A stretch of 64,000 bases of DNA from Amycolatopsis xylanica (GCF_900107045.1 NZ_FNON01000011.1:124001-188000); one strand, 5' to 3'. Counted from the stretch's first letter, positions 1 to 8,879 are shown. The notes: generated by a model from the sequence alone, not told the origin. A program made the numbers and translations.

Positions 1-124
1 CCTCGATGTAGGCGACGGAGATGGGCCCGGTCTTCGCCGGCACCGCGTTCGCCGTGTTCGTCGCCATGCCCGCGAGGAGGGCCACGCCCGCCAGCAGCGC
101 GGTGATCCGGCCGAGTTTGGACAC
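1..124 (-). CDS. Secreted protein, N-terminal part only (cut by window edge)
   Basis: A GTG start at 124 opens a frame beginning MSKLGRITALLAGVALLAG, followed by a TANA-type cleavage site near residue 27 and then about 14 mature residues before the window ends. The basic start, hydrophobic core and Ala-x-Ala end are a clear Sec signal peptide. A GGGAG ribosome site lies about 10 nt upstream, and a good promoter (162-191) points at it. An ATG at 131 gives another frame without a signal peptide, so I prefer the GTG. The mature part is too short to name a family. Confidence 0.6.
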   Translation of the reverse strand, partial: MSKLGRITALLAGVALLAGMATNTANAVPAKTGPISVAYIE

Positions 125-161
125 CGTTCATCAACTCCCGTCGATAGGGTGAACTCGAGCC

Positions 162-191
162 TATGTATGTTCCTTTCTTCCTAGGTGTCAA
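162..191 (-). promoter_or_regulatory. Sigma-70-like promoter for the secreted protein at 1-124
   Basis: On the minus strand TTGACA (191-186) is followed after an 18-bp spacer by TACATA (167-162). The expected start of transcription is about 30 nt upstream of the GTG at 124. It lies between the end of the serine hydrolase gene and the secreted protein gene, so the latter has its own promoter. Confidence 0.5.
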
Positions 192-219
192 GGATTGTGA
201 TCGATTCACCTCTGTTGGC

Positions 220-1551
220 CTACGCGGTTAGTCTGGAACGCTCACGCTGAGCGGTACGGAGCCCGAACTCCACGGCGGACACCTCGCCGTGCTCGTCACG
301 CAGGAACCGGGCCAGCGGCCTGCGTGTGTCGGCCGCCCTGGCCACCACGTCCTCGGCCACGAAGGCGACCTCGAAGGCGGGCGGGGTCTCGATCGTGCCG
401 TCGGTCGCCACCATCCGAGCCCACAAACCGCCGTCGCGCACGGTGAACTCGAACCCCAGATCACCGGTCGGGAAGCTCCCGGCGTACTCCGCCGGGTCGG
501 TCGGCACGACCGGCTTGGCTTCGAGCGCGGGCAGGCCTGCCAGGTTCTCCAGGCACCAGTCGACCACCTTCGGCCCCAGCACGCCGCCACCGACACCGTT
601 GGTCAGCACGGTGACCGCGAAGTTCTCGGCGGGCACGGTGATGAAGTCGGACAGCTGCAGGTTGCTGACGTTGCCGCCATGCCGGACGATCTCGGCGTCG
701 CCATGCCGGGTGACCATCCAGCCCAGCGCGATCTGCTCGATCGGGCACGCGGCCGCGCGCTGCGGGGTCCGCCACAGCGCCCTGGTCGCGTCACTGAGCG
801 GTGGCGCGTCTTTCGCTTGCCCAGTAAGCAAAAACCTCGCCCACCGCAGCTGGTCGGCCGCCGTCGACCACAGTCCCCCACCGGGATTGAGCGAGCGCGT
901 GAGGCCGATGTCGTGCGCCACTTCGGACTTCCCGTCACGCAGCACATGGCCGACGGCGTGCGGCCTGGTCAGCACATCCCATGGCAGGAACCACGAATCG
1001 GTCATGTCCAGCGGTTCCAGCAGCCGTTCCCGCACCAGATCCTCGTACCCGAGGCCCGAAACCACCTCGGCCACCCGGCCCGCCAGCAGGAAACCCGAGT
1101 TGCTGTAGGAGAAAACCTCGCCGACCCCGAACACCTGGGGCAGCTCGTCGAAGCGCGCGGCGGCCGCGGCGAGCGCGTCCGAACCCCACCCGGAGGCGAT
1201 GTCCACGTCCCCGAGGAACCCGGCGGAATGCGTGAGCAGATGCCGCGTGGTGATGGTGTCGCGCGCGACGGGATCGGCCAGCCGCAACTCGGGCAGGTAC
1301 TTCGCGACCGGCTCGTCGAGATCCAGCACGCCGTCCTCGACCAGCGCCAGCACCGCGGCCGCGGTGAACGTCTTGCTCGTCGAGCCGATCATGAACAGCG
1401 TGCCCGGCTCCACCGCCTGCCCGGTGTCCACACTGGACACCCCGGTGGTGAGCAGCGACTCTTCGCCGTCGTGCAGGATGCCCACCGAGGCACCCGGCAC
1501 GCCGGCCTCGCGCGCCCACTCGTCGAGCAATGGCTGCAGTTCCCGATTCAT
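220..1551 (-). CDS. Serine beta-lactamase-like hydrolase (class C / PBP4* family)
   Basis: 443 residues. The protein has the serine penicillin-recognizing fold: S57-T-S-K60 is the SxxK nucleophile motif, Y149-S-N151 is the second catalytic motif, and an HGG near residue 280 takes the place of the KTG motif. It probably hydrolyses an ester or peptide (esterase EstB or D-aminopeptidase type) rather than being a true beta-lactamase. There is no clear signal peptide, so it may be cytoplasmic. The C-terminal 100 residues form the beta-rich extension common in this family. The ATG at 1551 has a good AGGGACGAGG site. It is followed in the same direction by the secreted gene at 1-124 and preceded by the TetR gene 115 nt away. 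The substrate cannot be told from sequence. Confidence 0.85.
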   Translation of the reverse strand: MNRELQPLLDEWAREAGVPGASVGILHDGEESLLTTGVSSVDTGQAVEPGTLFMIGSTSKTFTAAAVLALVEDGVLDLDEPVAKYLPELRLADPVARDTITTRHLLTHSAGFLGDVDIASGWGSDALAAAAARFDELPQVFGVGEVFSYSNSGFLLAGRVAEVVSGLGYEDLVRERLLEPLDMTDSWFLPWDVLTRPHAVGHVLRDGKSEVAHDIGLTRSLNPGGGLWSTAADQLRWARFLLTGQAKDAPPLSDATRALWRTPQRAAACPIEQIALGWMVTRHGDAEIVRHGGNVSNLQLSDFITVPAENFAVTVLTNGVGGGVLGPKVVDWCLENLAGLPALEAKPVVPTDPAEYAGSFPTGDLGFEFTVRDGGLWARMVATDGTIETPPAFEVAFVAEDVVARAADTRRPLARFLRDEHGEVSAVEFGLRTAQRERSRLTA

Positions 1552-1666
1552 CCTCGTCCCTCTTCGTGCGTCGCGGTGCGGTTCCCCTCACCGTGGCACC
1601 GCGACGACGCCGCCGGTTCGTCCACACGCACGGACACCGCGGCCGAGATTCGTCGGCCCGCACCAC

Positions 1667-2269
1667 TCAGGCCGCGGAGAAAAGCCGATCGAGCCGATAG
1701 TCCACGATCGCCATCGCCTGTTCCGCGGTGTAGGCGTCGACCAAGATCCCGGTGACCAGCCCGGCGGCCATCGCCGCGAGCGCGTCGGCCTCCAAGCCGG
1801 GATCGACATCGGCCGGAACACGGTCGCCCGCCTGGGCTTTCCGGAGCTGCTCGGCCAGCGCACGCACCAGATGCGGGAGCAGCGCTTCTTCGTCGGGGTC
1901 CTGGCGCCCACGCGTGACGTCGACGGCGAAGTAGGCGATCTGGACCGCGCAGAGCATGCGGCTTCGCTCGTCGGAGGGCAGGACGCCGGACAGGTACGCA
2001 CGCACCACCGCGCGTTCGTCCCCGGTGCGCAGCGCGTGGCCGACGCCGTCCGCCGCACGTTCGCCGCTCAGCTCGACCATGCGCCGCCAGGCGAAACGCA
2101 GCATCTCCTCCTTGGTCTGGAAGTAGTACTGGACCAGGTTCATCGAGATGCCCGCCTCGGCGGCGACCGCACGCAACGTGACCGCCTGCAGGCTCTGCGC
2201 CGAGGCGATGCGGTAGAGGGCCTCCGCGATCTCGCGCTTTCTCTGGTCGTGGTCAACGCGTTTGGGCAC
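1667..2269 (-). CDS. TetR family transcriptional repressor
   Basis: 200 residues from the GTG at 2269, which gives the usual family beginning (PKRVDHDQRKREIAEALYR); an in-frame GTG at 2287 would add six residues. The N-terminal 50 residues contain the TetR helix-turn-helix, with AEAGISMNLVQYYFQTKEEM as turn and recognition helix. The rest is a helical ligand-binding domain. It is divergent from the truncated alpha/beta hydrolase gene at 2350, and a perfect palindrome (2312-2331) sits between them. The simplest reading is autorepression plus control of the 2350-4647 genes. The ligand is unknown. Confidence 0.85.
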   Translation of the reverse strand: MPKRVDHDQRKREIAEALYRIASAQSLQAVTLRAVAAEAGISMNLVQYYFQTKEEMLRFAWRRMVELSGERAADGVGHALRTGDERAVVRAYLSGVLPSDERSRMLCAVQIAYFAVDVTRGRQDPDEEALLPHLVRALAEQLRKAQAGDRVPADVDPGLEADALAAMAAGLVTGILVDAYTAEQAMAIVDYRLDRLFSAA

Positions 2270-2311
2270 GCGATCACTGTGCCACACCTGGCAGCGGTGG
2301 TCACGAGCGGT

Positions 2312-2331
2312 TATAGTGCAAGTGCACTATA
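2312..2331. promoter_or_regulatory. Palindromic TetR operator overlapping divergent -10 boxes
   Basis: TATAGTGCA and TGCACTATA form a perfect 9-bp inverted repeat around a 2-bp centre. The outer TATAGT of each arm reads as a -10 element in each direction, so one bound dimer would block both promoters. It lies between the TetR start and the hydrolase ATG at 2350. The pairing is seen directly; assignment to this TetR protein is inferred from position. Confidence 0.65.
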
Positions 2332-2349
2332 AAAACCTGGGGAGGTCCC

Positions 2350-2883
2350 ATGCTCGGCGAGTTCGTGAACGACAAGGCGAGGAACCGGTATTTCGCGACC
2401 TATGACGCCCTGCTCGAGAAGTGGCCGGTACCGGCACGGGAGCTGGAACCCGCGGGCTTCGGGCTGATCGGCAAGCGGTTTGTCTGGTGGAGCATGACGG
2501 AGATCTTCCGCTGGTTCCTGCCGCTGCCACTACTGCGGCTGGTCGCGGCCGGGGACCCGGTGGTCCGGCGCTCGTTCCGGCCACTGCTGCTGCGGGGCCT
2601 CAAGTATCGGATGCAACCGGTGCCTCAACACCTGTTCACCGACGACGAACTGCGCTCGATCACCGTGCCGACCCGGATCGTGCTCGGCGAGCGCAGTGTC
2701 ATCCACGATTCCCGGGAAGTGCTGGTACGCCTCAAGAAGCTCAATCCGAACATCAGCTCCGAAGTGGTCCCGAAGACGGGCCACGGCCTGTCCTTGGAGA
2801 AGGCCGAGCTCATCACCGCGCGGATCCTCGCGTTCGGCCTAACCCGCGAGACAGACGCCGGCCCCCAGGGCGGGTCCCTATAG
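2350..2883 (+). CDS. Truncated alpha/beta hydrolase (C-terminal half only)
   Basis: 177 residues. The segment VPTRIVLGERSVIHDSREVL followed by VVPKTGHGLSLE is the end of an alpha/beta hydrolase: the strand carrying the acid residue, then the catalytic His in TGHG. The front part looks like a lid region, and no GxSxG nucleophile elbow or oxyanion strand is present. The full family is about 280-300 residues, so the catalytic half is gone. It still has a strong ribosome site (GGGGAGG) and a promoter-operator directly upstream, as if a deletion joined the promoter to the tail. It is followed 7 nt later by the histidine kinase. It may be non-functional, or kept as a leader for the downstream genes. 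Confidence 0.6.
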   Translation: MLGEFVNDKARNRYFATYDALLEKWPVPARELEPAGFGLIGKRFVWWSMTEIFRWFLPLPLLRLVAAGDPVVRRSFRPLLLRGLKYRMQPVPQHLFTDDELRSITVPTRIVLGERSVIHDSREVLVRLKKLNPNISSEVVPKTGHGLSLEKAELITARILAFGLTRETDAGPQGGSL

Positions 2884-2890
2884 TCGCGGT

Positions 2891-3991
2891 GTGCTCGGTG
2901 AACGGGTCGATTCCTGGATGCGCGGGCATGAGCCGCTCGTCGATGCCGCCGCGACCGCGGTCCTCGTCGCCTGCTGGACGCTGTTCGGCGTGGCCGTCCG
3001 CGGGGACGGCGCGTATTTCCTGCTGACGCTGGGTTTGCTGCTGCCGCTGGCCGTGCGGAGGCGGTATCCGGCGCCGGTCGCGGGGGTCGTGCTGGCCGTC
3101 GCGTTCGTGCAGTGGCTGACCGTGCGCGACACCATCGGCGCGCTCCCCGCCGATCTCGCGGTGCCGATCGTGATCCACGCGGCCGCGGCGTACGGCAAGC
3201 CGTGGGCGAGCAACGGCGCGCTCGGGGTGGGCCTGGCGGGCGCGGTCCTCGGCGGCCTCAGCTGGCCCCAGCTCGCCACCTCGGCCGAAGCGCACCTGCT
3301 CACCGGCGCGTTCCTGACCAGTGTCGTCGTCGCGGCCTGGGCGATCGGGACGCTCGCCGGGGTGCGCCGCAGGCAGGCCGAGACGCTCGCGGACCGCGCG
3401 CGGCTGCTCGAGCGGACGCGGATCGCCCGCGAAATGCACGACGTCGTCGCGCACTCCCTCGCAGTCCTGATCGCCCAGGCCGACGGCGGCCGCTACGCCA
3501 CCTCGCCCGAGGCACGCGCGAACGCGCTCACCACGATCGCCGATTACGGCAGGCAGGCGCTCGCCGAGACCCGGCGAGTGCTCGGAGTGCTGCGCGACGG
3601 GCCCACGACCGAGCCGATGCCGGGTCTCGGGGACGTTCCCGCGCTGGTCGAGCAGGTTCGCTCGGGCGGGCTAGCCGTCAGCCTCGAGATCGAGGCCCCG
3701 CCGGACGTCGAGCCAGGGCTCGGCCTGGTGGCTTACCGGATTGTGCAGGAGGGACTGACCAACGTGCTCAAGCACGCGGGCCCGTGCGCGGAAGCCGAGG
3801 TGTCGGTCCGCTGGGGACCACGGCAGCTGGAGATCGACGTGCGCGACGACGGCCGGGGCACGCCCGGCACGGCCACGAGCGGCTACGGATTGGTGGGAAT
3901 GCGAGAACGTGCGAATGCCTACGGTGGCGTTGTCACCCTGGAGCCTCGGCCCGGCGGCGGGCGGGTGCTGAGCGCCCGGATCCCGCTATGA
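2891..3991 (+). CDS. Two-component sensor histidine kinase, NarL/DesK type
   Basis: 366 residues, GTG start at 2891. About five membrane segments (residues 20-155) are followed by the HisKA_3 dimerisation helix with the phospho-acceptor in REMHDVVAH (H183). The GHKL ATPase follows: YRIVQEGLTNVLKHAG is the N box and DDGRGTPG the G1 box, then GYGLVGMRERA. No extracytoplasmic sensor domain is evident, so it may sense the membrane itself. The stop overlaps the response-regulator ATG (ATGA), so the two are translationally coupled. The stimulus is unknown. Confidence 0.9.
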   Translation: MLGERVDSWMRGHEPLVDAAATAVLVACWTLFGVAVRGDGAYFLLTLGLLLPLAVRRRYPAPVAGVVLAVAFVQWLTVRDTIGALPADLAVPIVIHAAAAYGKPWASNGALGVGLAGAVLGGLSWPQLATSAEAHLLTGAFLTSVVVAAWAIGTLAGVRRRQAETLADRARLLERTRIAREMHDVVAHSLAVLIAQADGGRYATSPEARANALTTIADYGRQALAETRRVLGVLRDGPTTEPMPGLGDVPALVEQVRSGGLAVSLEIEAPPDVEPGLGLVAYRIVQEGLTNVLKHAGPCAEAEVSVRWGPRQLEIDVRDDGRGTPGTATSGYGLVGMRERANAYGGVVTLEPRPGGGRVLSARIPL

Positions 3992-4647
3992 CGGTCCGGG
4001 TGCTGCTCGTCGAAGACCAGGCGCTGGTCCGCGCCGGGTTCCGGATGGTCATCGACTCGCAGCCCGATCTCACCGTGGTCGGCGAGGCGGGTGACGGGCT
4101 CGCCGGGGTGCGCGAGGCCCGCAGGCTGCGGCCCGATGTCATCGTCATGGACGTGCGGATGCCGATCCTCGACGGCATCGAGGCGACCCGGCGCGTGCTC
4201 GCGGCGCCCGAGCCGCCGAAAGTGCTGGTGCTGACCACGTATGACCTCGACGAGCACGCGCTCGCGGCGATCAGGGCGGGCGCGAGCGGGTTCCTGCTCA
4301 AGGACGCGCCGCCCGAGGACATGCTCGCCGCGGTGCGCACCGTGCACGCGGGCGACGCCGTGCTCGCCGCGTCGACCACCCGGCGGCTGCTCGACCGGCT
4401 GTCCCCCGGGCTCGATCCGGCCGCCGAGCGCTTGGTCGGCGGGCTGACCGAGCGGGAGCGGGAGGTGCTGGTCGAGATGGCCAAGGGCTGGTCGAACGCC
4501 GAGATCGCCGACCGCCTGGTGGTCGCGACGGGCACGGTGAAGACCCACGTCAGCAGCGTGCTGGCGAAGCTCGGCGTCCGTGACCGGGTGCGGGCGGTGA
4601 TCACCGCCTACGAGGCGGGCCTGGTCAAGCCGGGCGAGCGCACGTGA
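3988..4647 (+). CDS. NarL/FixJ family response regulator
   Basis: 219 residues. The receiver domain (1-120) has the acidic pair E9-D10, phospho-acceptor D55 in VIVMDVRMP, and the conserved Lys in FLLKDAPPED. The LuxR-type HTH (about 150-212) contains LTEREREVLVEMAKGWSNAE and TVKTHVSSVLAKLGVRDR. It is the cognate partner of the kinase at 2891, sharing a 4-nt overlap. Its last 23 nt overlap the convergent hydrolase gene ending at 4625. The output genes are not known. Confidence 0.92.
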   Translation: MTVRVLLVEDQALVRAGFRMVIDSQPDLTVVGEAGDGLAGVREARRLRPDVIVMDVRMPILDGIEATRRVLAAPEPPKVLVLTTYDLDEHALAAIRAGASGFLLKDAPPEDMLAAVRTVHAGDAVLAASTTRRLLDRLSPGLDPAAERLVGGLTEREREVLVEMAKGWSNAEIADRLVVATGTVKTHVSSVLAKLGVRDRVRAVITAYEAGLVKPGERT

Positions 4648-6043
4648 CATCCCCGCCGGGCAGCATGCCGTCGAGCAGATAGCGCTCGACGAGGTCCCCG
4701 ACGCATTGCGTGCCCTCGGACCGGTAAACGCCATGGCGGAAAGCTCCGCCGAGCGTGACCATGCGCGAGCCGTGAATCACGCCGTGCATGGCCTGCTGTC
4801 CCGGATACGGCGCCGCCGGATCGCCGGTCGCGCCGACCACGAGCGCGGAATGCGTGACGTCGACCCTGGTCGGCGGCTCGGCGGGCTGAGCAGGCCAGAA
4901 CGCGCATGGCGTGATCTGGCGAGCCAGTGAGCCGAAGAACGGCTCCGCCGCGCGATGCGCTTCCATGTCGCGCCAGTACGTCTCGGGATCCCGTGCCGCC
5001 GCCCGGTCCGCGCACCGGTTGGCGACCCCGGCGCTGAAACCGAACTCGGCGACGACGTCCTGGCTGCGATAAAGGGCGAGCCGCTCGGCCTGATCCGGCG
5101 TCGGAGTGACCGCGAGACCACGCGCCGCGTCACGCAGCACGCGCACCTGCGCGGTCAGTTCGGCGTAGAACGCGTCGCTGTCGACGGCCGTCAGCAGCAG
5201 TCCGGGCAGCATGGCGGCATCGATCCGGTACTCCCCCAGCCGGAACGGCGTCCGCGCGGCGATCTCGTCCACAGTGGACAAAACATCGGCCGCCGTGGCG
5301 CCCAGCTGTCCATTGTGGACCGCCGCCCAGGTGGCCCAATCGGCCAAGGCCGCGGCATCGGCGGGCCCGGTTTCCCTGGTCAGCGCGGGGCCGTAGGCAT
5401 CGGGGCCGACCGGGCTGTCGAGCACGACGCGGTCCGCGCGCCCCGGGAACATCTGCAGGTAGACAGCCCCGAGATAGCCGCCGTAAGACCAGCCCAGATA
5501 CGAGATGCGCGGTTCGCCGAGCGCGGCACGCACGGCATCGAGGTCACGGGCGATGTTCCGCGTCGACCCGTGTGGCAGCAGCTCGCGATCCGGCGCGCAG
5601 CGTGCCGCGAGGCTCTTCGCCGCCGCGACGCTCTGCTCGAACGCGGGCCGGTCCGGGCTCGCGAACTGGGCGCTGCGCAGGTAGTCGCCGGTCGTCCAGC
5701 CGCATTCCAGCGGCGTGCTCCGCCCGAAGAACCGCGGATCGATCGCGATCAGGTCGTACTGGGCTGCGAGCGGGCCGTCGAGCAGCACCGCGTCGAGCGA
5801 CGGCCCCGGCCCGCCGTTGTTGACCATCAGCGCTCCGCGCTTGTGGCCCGTCGCGGGCCGCCGGGCCACGGCCACCGAGATCGTCCGGTCGCCCTGATAG
5901 TCGAGCGGGACGCGGATCTCACCGCACCGCGCGCCCGCCGCGGCCAGCCGGGTGTCTTCGCAGGAATGCCACGCGATCGCGGGCCGAACAGGCGGGCAGA
6001 GCGCCGCCGCCAAGATCGGTATGGCCAGAAGGTGTTTGATCAT
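4625..6043 (-). CDS. Secreted alpha/beta hydrolase, TAP-like (tripeptidyl aminopeptidase family)
   Basis: 472 residues with a signal peptide (residues 1-24, hydrophobic and ending PAIA). The fold is alpha/beta hydrolase with NNGGPGPS (oxyanion region) and the nucleophile elbow in YLGWSYGGYLG. The C-terminal TAP-like extension contains VGATGDPAAPYP (acid residue) and a late His in GAFRHGVY. Family members release N-terminal di- or tripeptides outside the cell. The LysR regulator is divergent from it across 446 bp, and its 3' end overlaps the response-regulator gene by 23 nt. Peptide specificity is not predictable. Confidence 0.85.
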   Translation of the reverse strand: MIKHLLAIPILAAALCPPVRPAIAWHSCEDTRLAAAGARCGEIRVPLDYQGDRTISVAVARRPATGHKRGALMVNNGGPGPSLDAVLLDGPLAAQYDLIAIDPRFFGRSTPLECGWTTGDYLRSAQFASPDRPAFEQSVAAAKSLAARCAPDRELLPHGSTRNIARDLDAVRAALGEPRISYLGWSYGGYLGAVYLQMFPGRADRVVLDSPVGPDAYGPALTRETGPADAAALADWATWAAVHNGQLGATAADVLSTVDEIAARTPFRLGEYRIDAAMLPGLLLTAVDSDAFYAELTAQVRVLRDAARGLAVTPTPDQAERLALYRSQDVVAEFGFSAGVANRCADRAAARDPETYWRDMEAHRAAEPFFGSLARQITPCAFWPAQPAEPPTRVDVTHSALVVGATGDPAAPYPGQQAMHGVIHGSRMVTLGGAFRHGVYRSEGTQCVGDLVERYLLDGMLPGGDVTCARPA

Positions 6044-6489
6044 AGGCGAAAACTAAGCGTCCGGAGACCGCCCGCCATCTGGCGTGAGAACGGATCCTGA
6101 TCCCTCTGAAGACAGAGAACGGGTCCAGACCACTCTCCCTGGCGTCCTGCCGGACACCGTCCGACCTGGACAACTTCCGCGGCGAGCTGCTCCCACCGGA
6201 CCAGCAGGCCGAGTTGTCCGCCCTGCCCCGCGACGGGAGTGCACTGTCTTTCTTCCGGATTGGCGACCACGCTCCTCCCGGGCGGCGGCCTCATATGGGG
6301 CACGACCTCGGCTCCGCGTCCGGCGTCGACGCCGCCCCGGACCTGCGACGACGCGCGGTCTATACCACTGCGCCGCTCGCGCTGGACGACGAGAAAGGGC
6401 CCGAATTGGCGGCGCGGCGTTCACTCCGCCCATTACCGGGTAACTTCCGTCGCTTGGCCGGGACCATTAATCGGATCTAACGTAGACGG
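6044..6489. other. Divergent intergenic region with no convincing gene
   Basis: 446 bp between the secreted hydrolase and the LysR gene. Short open frames exist on both strands, for example one entering LysR's upstream region on the plus strand, but none has a ribosome site plus a recognisable protein. The spacer is long for a simple divergent promoter and may hold decayed coding sequence. LysR-type T-N11-A sites would be expected here; I could not choose one with confidence. Confidence 0.4.
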
Positions 6490-7470
6490 ATGGAGCTGGA
6501 GCTGCGCCATTTGCGGATCGTGTGCGCGATCGCCGAACTGGGAAGCATCACCAAGGCCGCGAACACGCTCGGGATGGCGCAGCCCGCGCTCACGGCCCAG
6601 CTCAAGCGCATCGAGCGCACCCTCGGCGGCGCGGTGTTCCTGCGCGACCACGCGGGCACCCGCCCGACCGCGCTCGGCAAGCTCGTGCTCGACCGGGCGA
6701 GGATGCTGCTGCCCGCCGTCTCGGCGCTGCACGACGAGGCGGCGCGGCTGGCCCAGCACATCCATTCCGGCGAGCCGCTGACCTTACGGCTCGGCTCGAC
6801 GTCCGGCCCGATGCTCGGCGGGCTCGTGCAACGCCTCGGCACCCTGCATCCGGAGACCCACGTCGCCCCGCACGCGTCGTGGTCGGCGAACGAACTCGCG
6901 TCCCTGCTGTCCGACGGAAGTCTGGACTTCGCGTTCATCGGCGTCTGCGGTGACGCCCCGCCGCCCCCGGAACCGGGCGTGCGCTGGCAGACGCTCGCGA
7001 CCGATCCGGTGTTCGTCCTGCTCTCCACGCGGCACCCGCACGCGAAGGACGACGCGGTCGAGCTCGCCGCGCTCGCGGACGAACGCTGGTGCGCCACCCC
7101 CGGCGACGGCTGCTTCGCCGACTGCTTCGTGTCCGCCTGCGCGAAAGCCGGGTTCACGCCACGCAATCTGTACGAGACGGACGTGCTGGCCTGCGTCGAT
7201 ATGGTCGAGTCCGGCCACGCGGTCGTGTTGTGCCAGCCCACGTTCCGCGAGTTCCCCGGCGTCGTCGCGGTGCCGATCGCGGGGAATCCGTTGAGCTGGC
7301 GGCATCTCATCGGCTGGTCGCATCGCGGCGAGATGGGCCTGTTCGCCGCCGAGATGATCGCGCTGTCCCGCGCGGTCTACCGTGAGCTGTCCGAGCACCG
7401 GCCGAGTTACGCGCGTTTCCTCGAAGCCAACCCGGAATGGGGGGTGAGCTACGCGGACTCGGCGATATGA
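6490..7470 (+). CDS. LysR family transcriptional regulator
   Basis: 326 residues. The winged HTH (3-62) is typical: LRHLRIVCAIAELGSITKAA then LGMAQPALTAQLKRIERTLG. The effector domain (about 90-300) has the periplasmic-binding-protein-like pattern, with LRLGSTSGPMLGGLV at its start. It is longer than usual at the C terminus (about 25 extra residues). It is divergent from the secreted TAP-like hydrolase, its most likely target, and codirectional with the chitin-binding protease 87 nt downstream. A palindrome follows its stop directly (7471-7494). Confidence 0.88.
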   Translation: MELELRHLRIVCAIAELGSITKAANTLGMAQPALTAQLKRIERTLGGAVFLRDHAGTRPTALGKLVLDRARMLLPAVSALHDEAARLAQHIHSGEPLTLRLGSTSGPMLGGLVQRLGTLHPETHVAPHASWSANELASLLSDGSLDFAFIGVCGDAPPPPEPGVRWQTLATDPVFVLLSTRHPHAKDDAVELAALADERWCATPGDGCFADCFVSACAKAGFTPRNLYETDVLACVDMVESGHAVVLCQPTFREFPGVVAVPIAGNPLSWRHLIGWSHRGEMGLFAAEMIALSRAVYRELSEHRPSYARFLEANPEWGVSYADSAI

Positions 7471-7494
7471 CCCAAATGGTATGTACCACTTGGG
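7471..7494. promoter_or_regulatory. Inverted repeat upstream of the S1 protease; GntR/DasR-like operator candidate
   Basis: CCCAAATGGTA and TACCACTTGGG pair across a 2-bp centre with one mismatch. The inner TGGT...ACCA half-sites and 16-bp spacing resemble the DasR responsive element of streptomycetes (TGGT-CTAG-ACCA type). The gene 64 nt downstream encodes a protease with a chitin-binding module, which fits N-acetylglucosamine control. The repeat is seen; its link to DasR is inference. Confidence 0.4.
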
Positions 7495-7557
7495 TGAGCG
7501 GCCTCGTACGGTCGGGGACCGAGATCCACCTCCCCCCGCCCGAGGAGCGCTCGAACA

Positions 7558-8871
7558 ATGAAACGGAAAATCGTAGCGGCCGCCGCGGCCGCCATCACCG
7601 GAGCCGGTCTGGTCACGGCACTGGCGCTCACGCCGAGCGCGAACGCCGGCGCGCAGTCGGAAATCCTGACCGCCATGGCGCGCGACCTGAACCTCACCCC
7701 GCAGCAGGCGCAGGCCCGCCTCGCCGCCGAGCAGCACGCCGCGACCACCGACAGCGCGCTGCGGAGCCAACTAGGCGCCGCTTATGGCGGCTCGTGGCTT
7801 GATTCCACCGGCACGACGCTGACCGTGGCGGTCGCGGATTCCTCACAGGAAGCCAAAGTACGCGCGGCCGGCGCCATCGCGCAGCCCGTCGCCGTCGGCG
7901 CCGCCCAGCTGGACTCCGCGAAAGCCTTGCTGGACACCAAATCCGCCGACGTCCCGCCGTCGGTGCCCGGCTGGTACGTCGACGTCACCACCAACAAGGT
8001 GGTCGTCTCGGCCAACCCCGGCGCCGAAGCCGCGGCGAAGGCATGGGCCGCGAAGTCGGGTGTGCGCGCCGACCTGGTCCGCGTCGAGACCACCAATGAA
8101 AAGCCGGTGCCGTTGATCGACATCATCGGCGGCAACGCCTACACCTTCGGCTCCGGCCGCTGTTCCATCGGCTTCTCGGTCGAAGGCGGCTTCGTGACCG
8201 CCGGGCACTGCGGCACGGCGGGCACCCGCACCTCGAACCCGAGCGGCACGGTCGCCGCCTCGGTCTTCCCCGGCAACGACTACGCCTGGGTCCGCGCCGA
8301 CGCCGGCAACACCCCGCGTGGCCTGGTCAACCGCTACCCCGGCACCGTGCCGGTCGCCGGTTCGCAGGAGGCCGCGATCGGCGCTTCGGTCTGCCGCTCC
8401 GGGTCCACCACCGGCTGGCACTGCGGCACCATCCAGCAGAAGAACGCCTCCGTCACCTACCCGCAGGGCACCGTCACCGGCCTGACCAGGACCAACGCCT
8501 GCGCCGAGCCCGGCGACTCCGGCGGCTCGTGGCTCTCCGGTGACCAGGCGCAGGGCGTCACCTCCGGTGGCTCCGGCAACTGCACCTCCGGCGGCACGTT
8601 CTACTTCCAGCCGGTGTCGGTGATCCTGAGCACCTACGGCCTGCGCCTGGTGACCTCGGGCTCGACTCCGCCGAGCAGCACGACCACCACGCCGACCAGC
8701 CAGACCACGACGACCCAGAACCCGCCGAGCGGCACCTGGGCGCCGAACACGTACTACGGCTCGGGCGCGACCGTCACCTACGACGGCGCCTCCTACCGGG
8801 TGCTCCAGCCGCACACCTCGCAGGTGGGCTGGGAGCCCCCGAACACCCCCGCGCTCTGGGCGCGCATCTAG
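7558..8871 (+). CDS. Secreted S1 serine protease with pro-domain and C-terminal chitin-binding module
   Basis: 437 residues. The signal peptide runs to about residue 30 (PSANA). An alpha-lytic-protease-type pro-domain (about 35-185) acts as folding chaperone and is cleaved off. The protease domain has the triad H217 (TAGHCG), D241 (GNDYAWVR) and S321 (PGDSGGSW), as in streptogrisins. A Thr/Ser/Pro linker (about 368-388) leads to a CBM5/12-like module, where WAPNTYYGSGATVTYDGASY carries the aromatic residues. It is a secreted protease that probably docks on chitin. It is likely controlled by the palindrome at 7471. Four tandem hairpins follow it. Confidence 0.92.
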   Translation: MKRKIVAAAAAAITGAGLVTALALTPSANAGAQSEILTAMARDLNLTPQQAQARLAAEQHAATTDSALRSQLGAAYGGSWLDSTGTTLTVAVADSSQEAKVRAAGAIAQPVAVGAAQLDSAKALLDTKSADVPPSVPGWYVDVTTNKVVVSANPGAEAAAKAWAAKSGVRADLVRVETTNEKPVPLIDIIGGNAYTFGSGRCSIGFSVEGGFVTAGHCGTAGTRTSNPSGTVAASVFPGNDYAWVRADAGNTPRGLVNRYPGTVPVAGSQEAAIGASVCRSGSTTGWHCGTIQQKNASVTYPQGTVTGLTRTNACAEPGDSGGSWLSGDQAQGVTSGGSGNCTSGGTFYFQPVSVILSTYGLRLVTSGSTPPSSTTTTPTSQTTTTQNPPSGTWAPNTYYGSGATVTYDGASYRVLQPHTSQVGWEPPNTPALWARI

Positions 8872-8879
8872 AGGGGCAG

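Noticed and set aside
6053..6480. Short frames in the LysR upstream region
   Set aside because: No family resemblance and no proper start; not enough to call a gene or a pseudogene.
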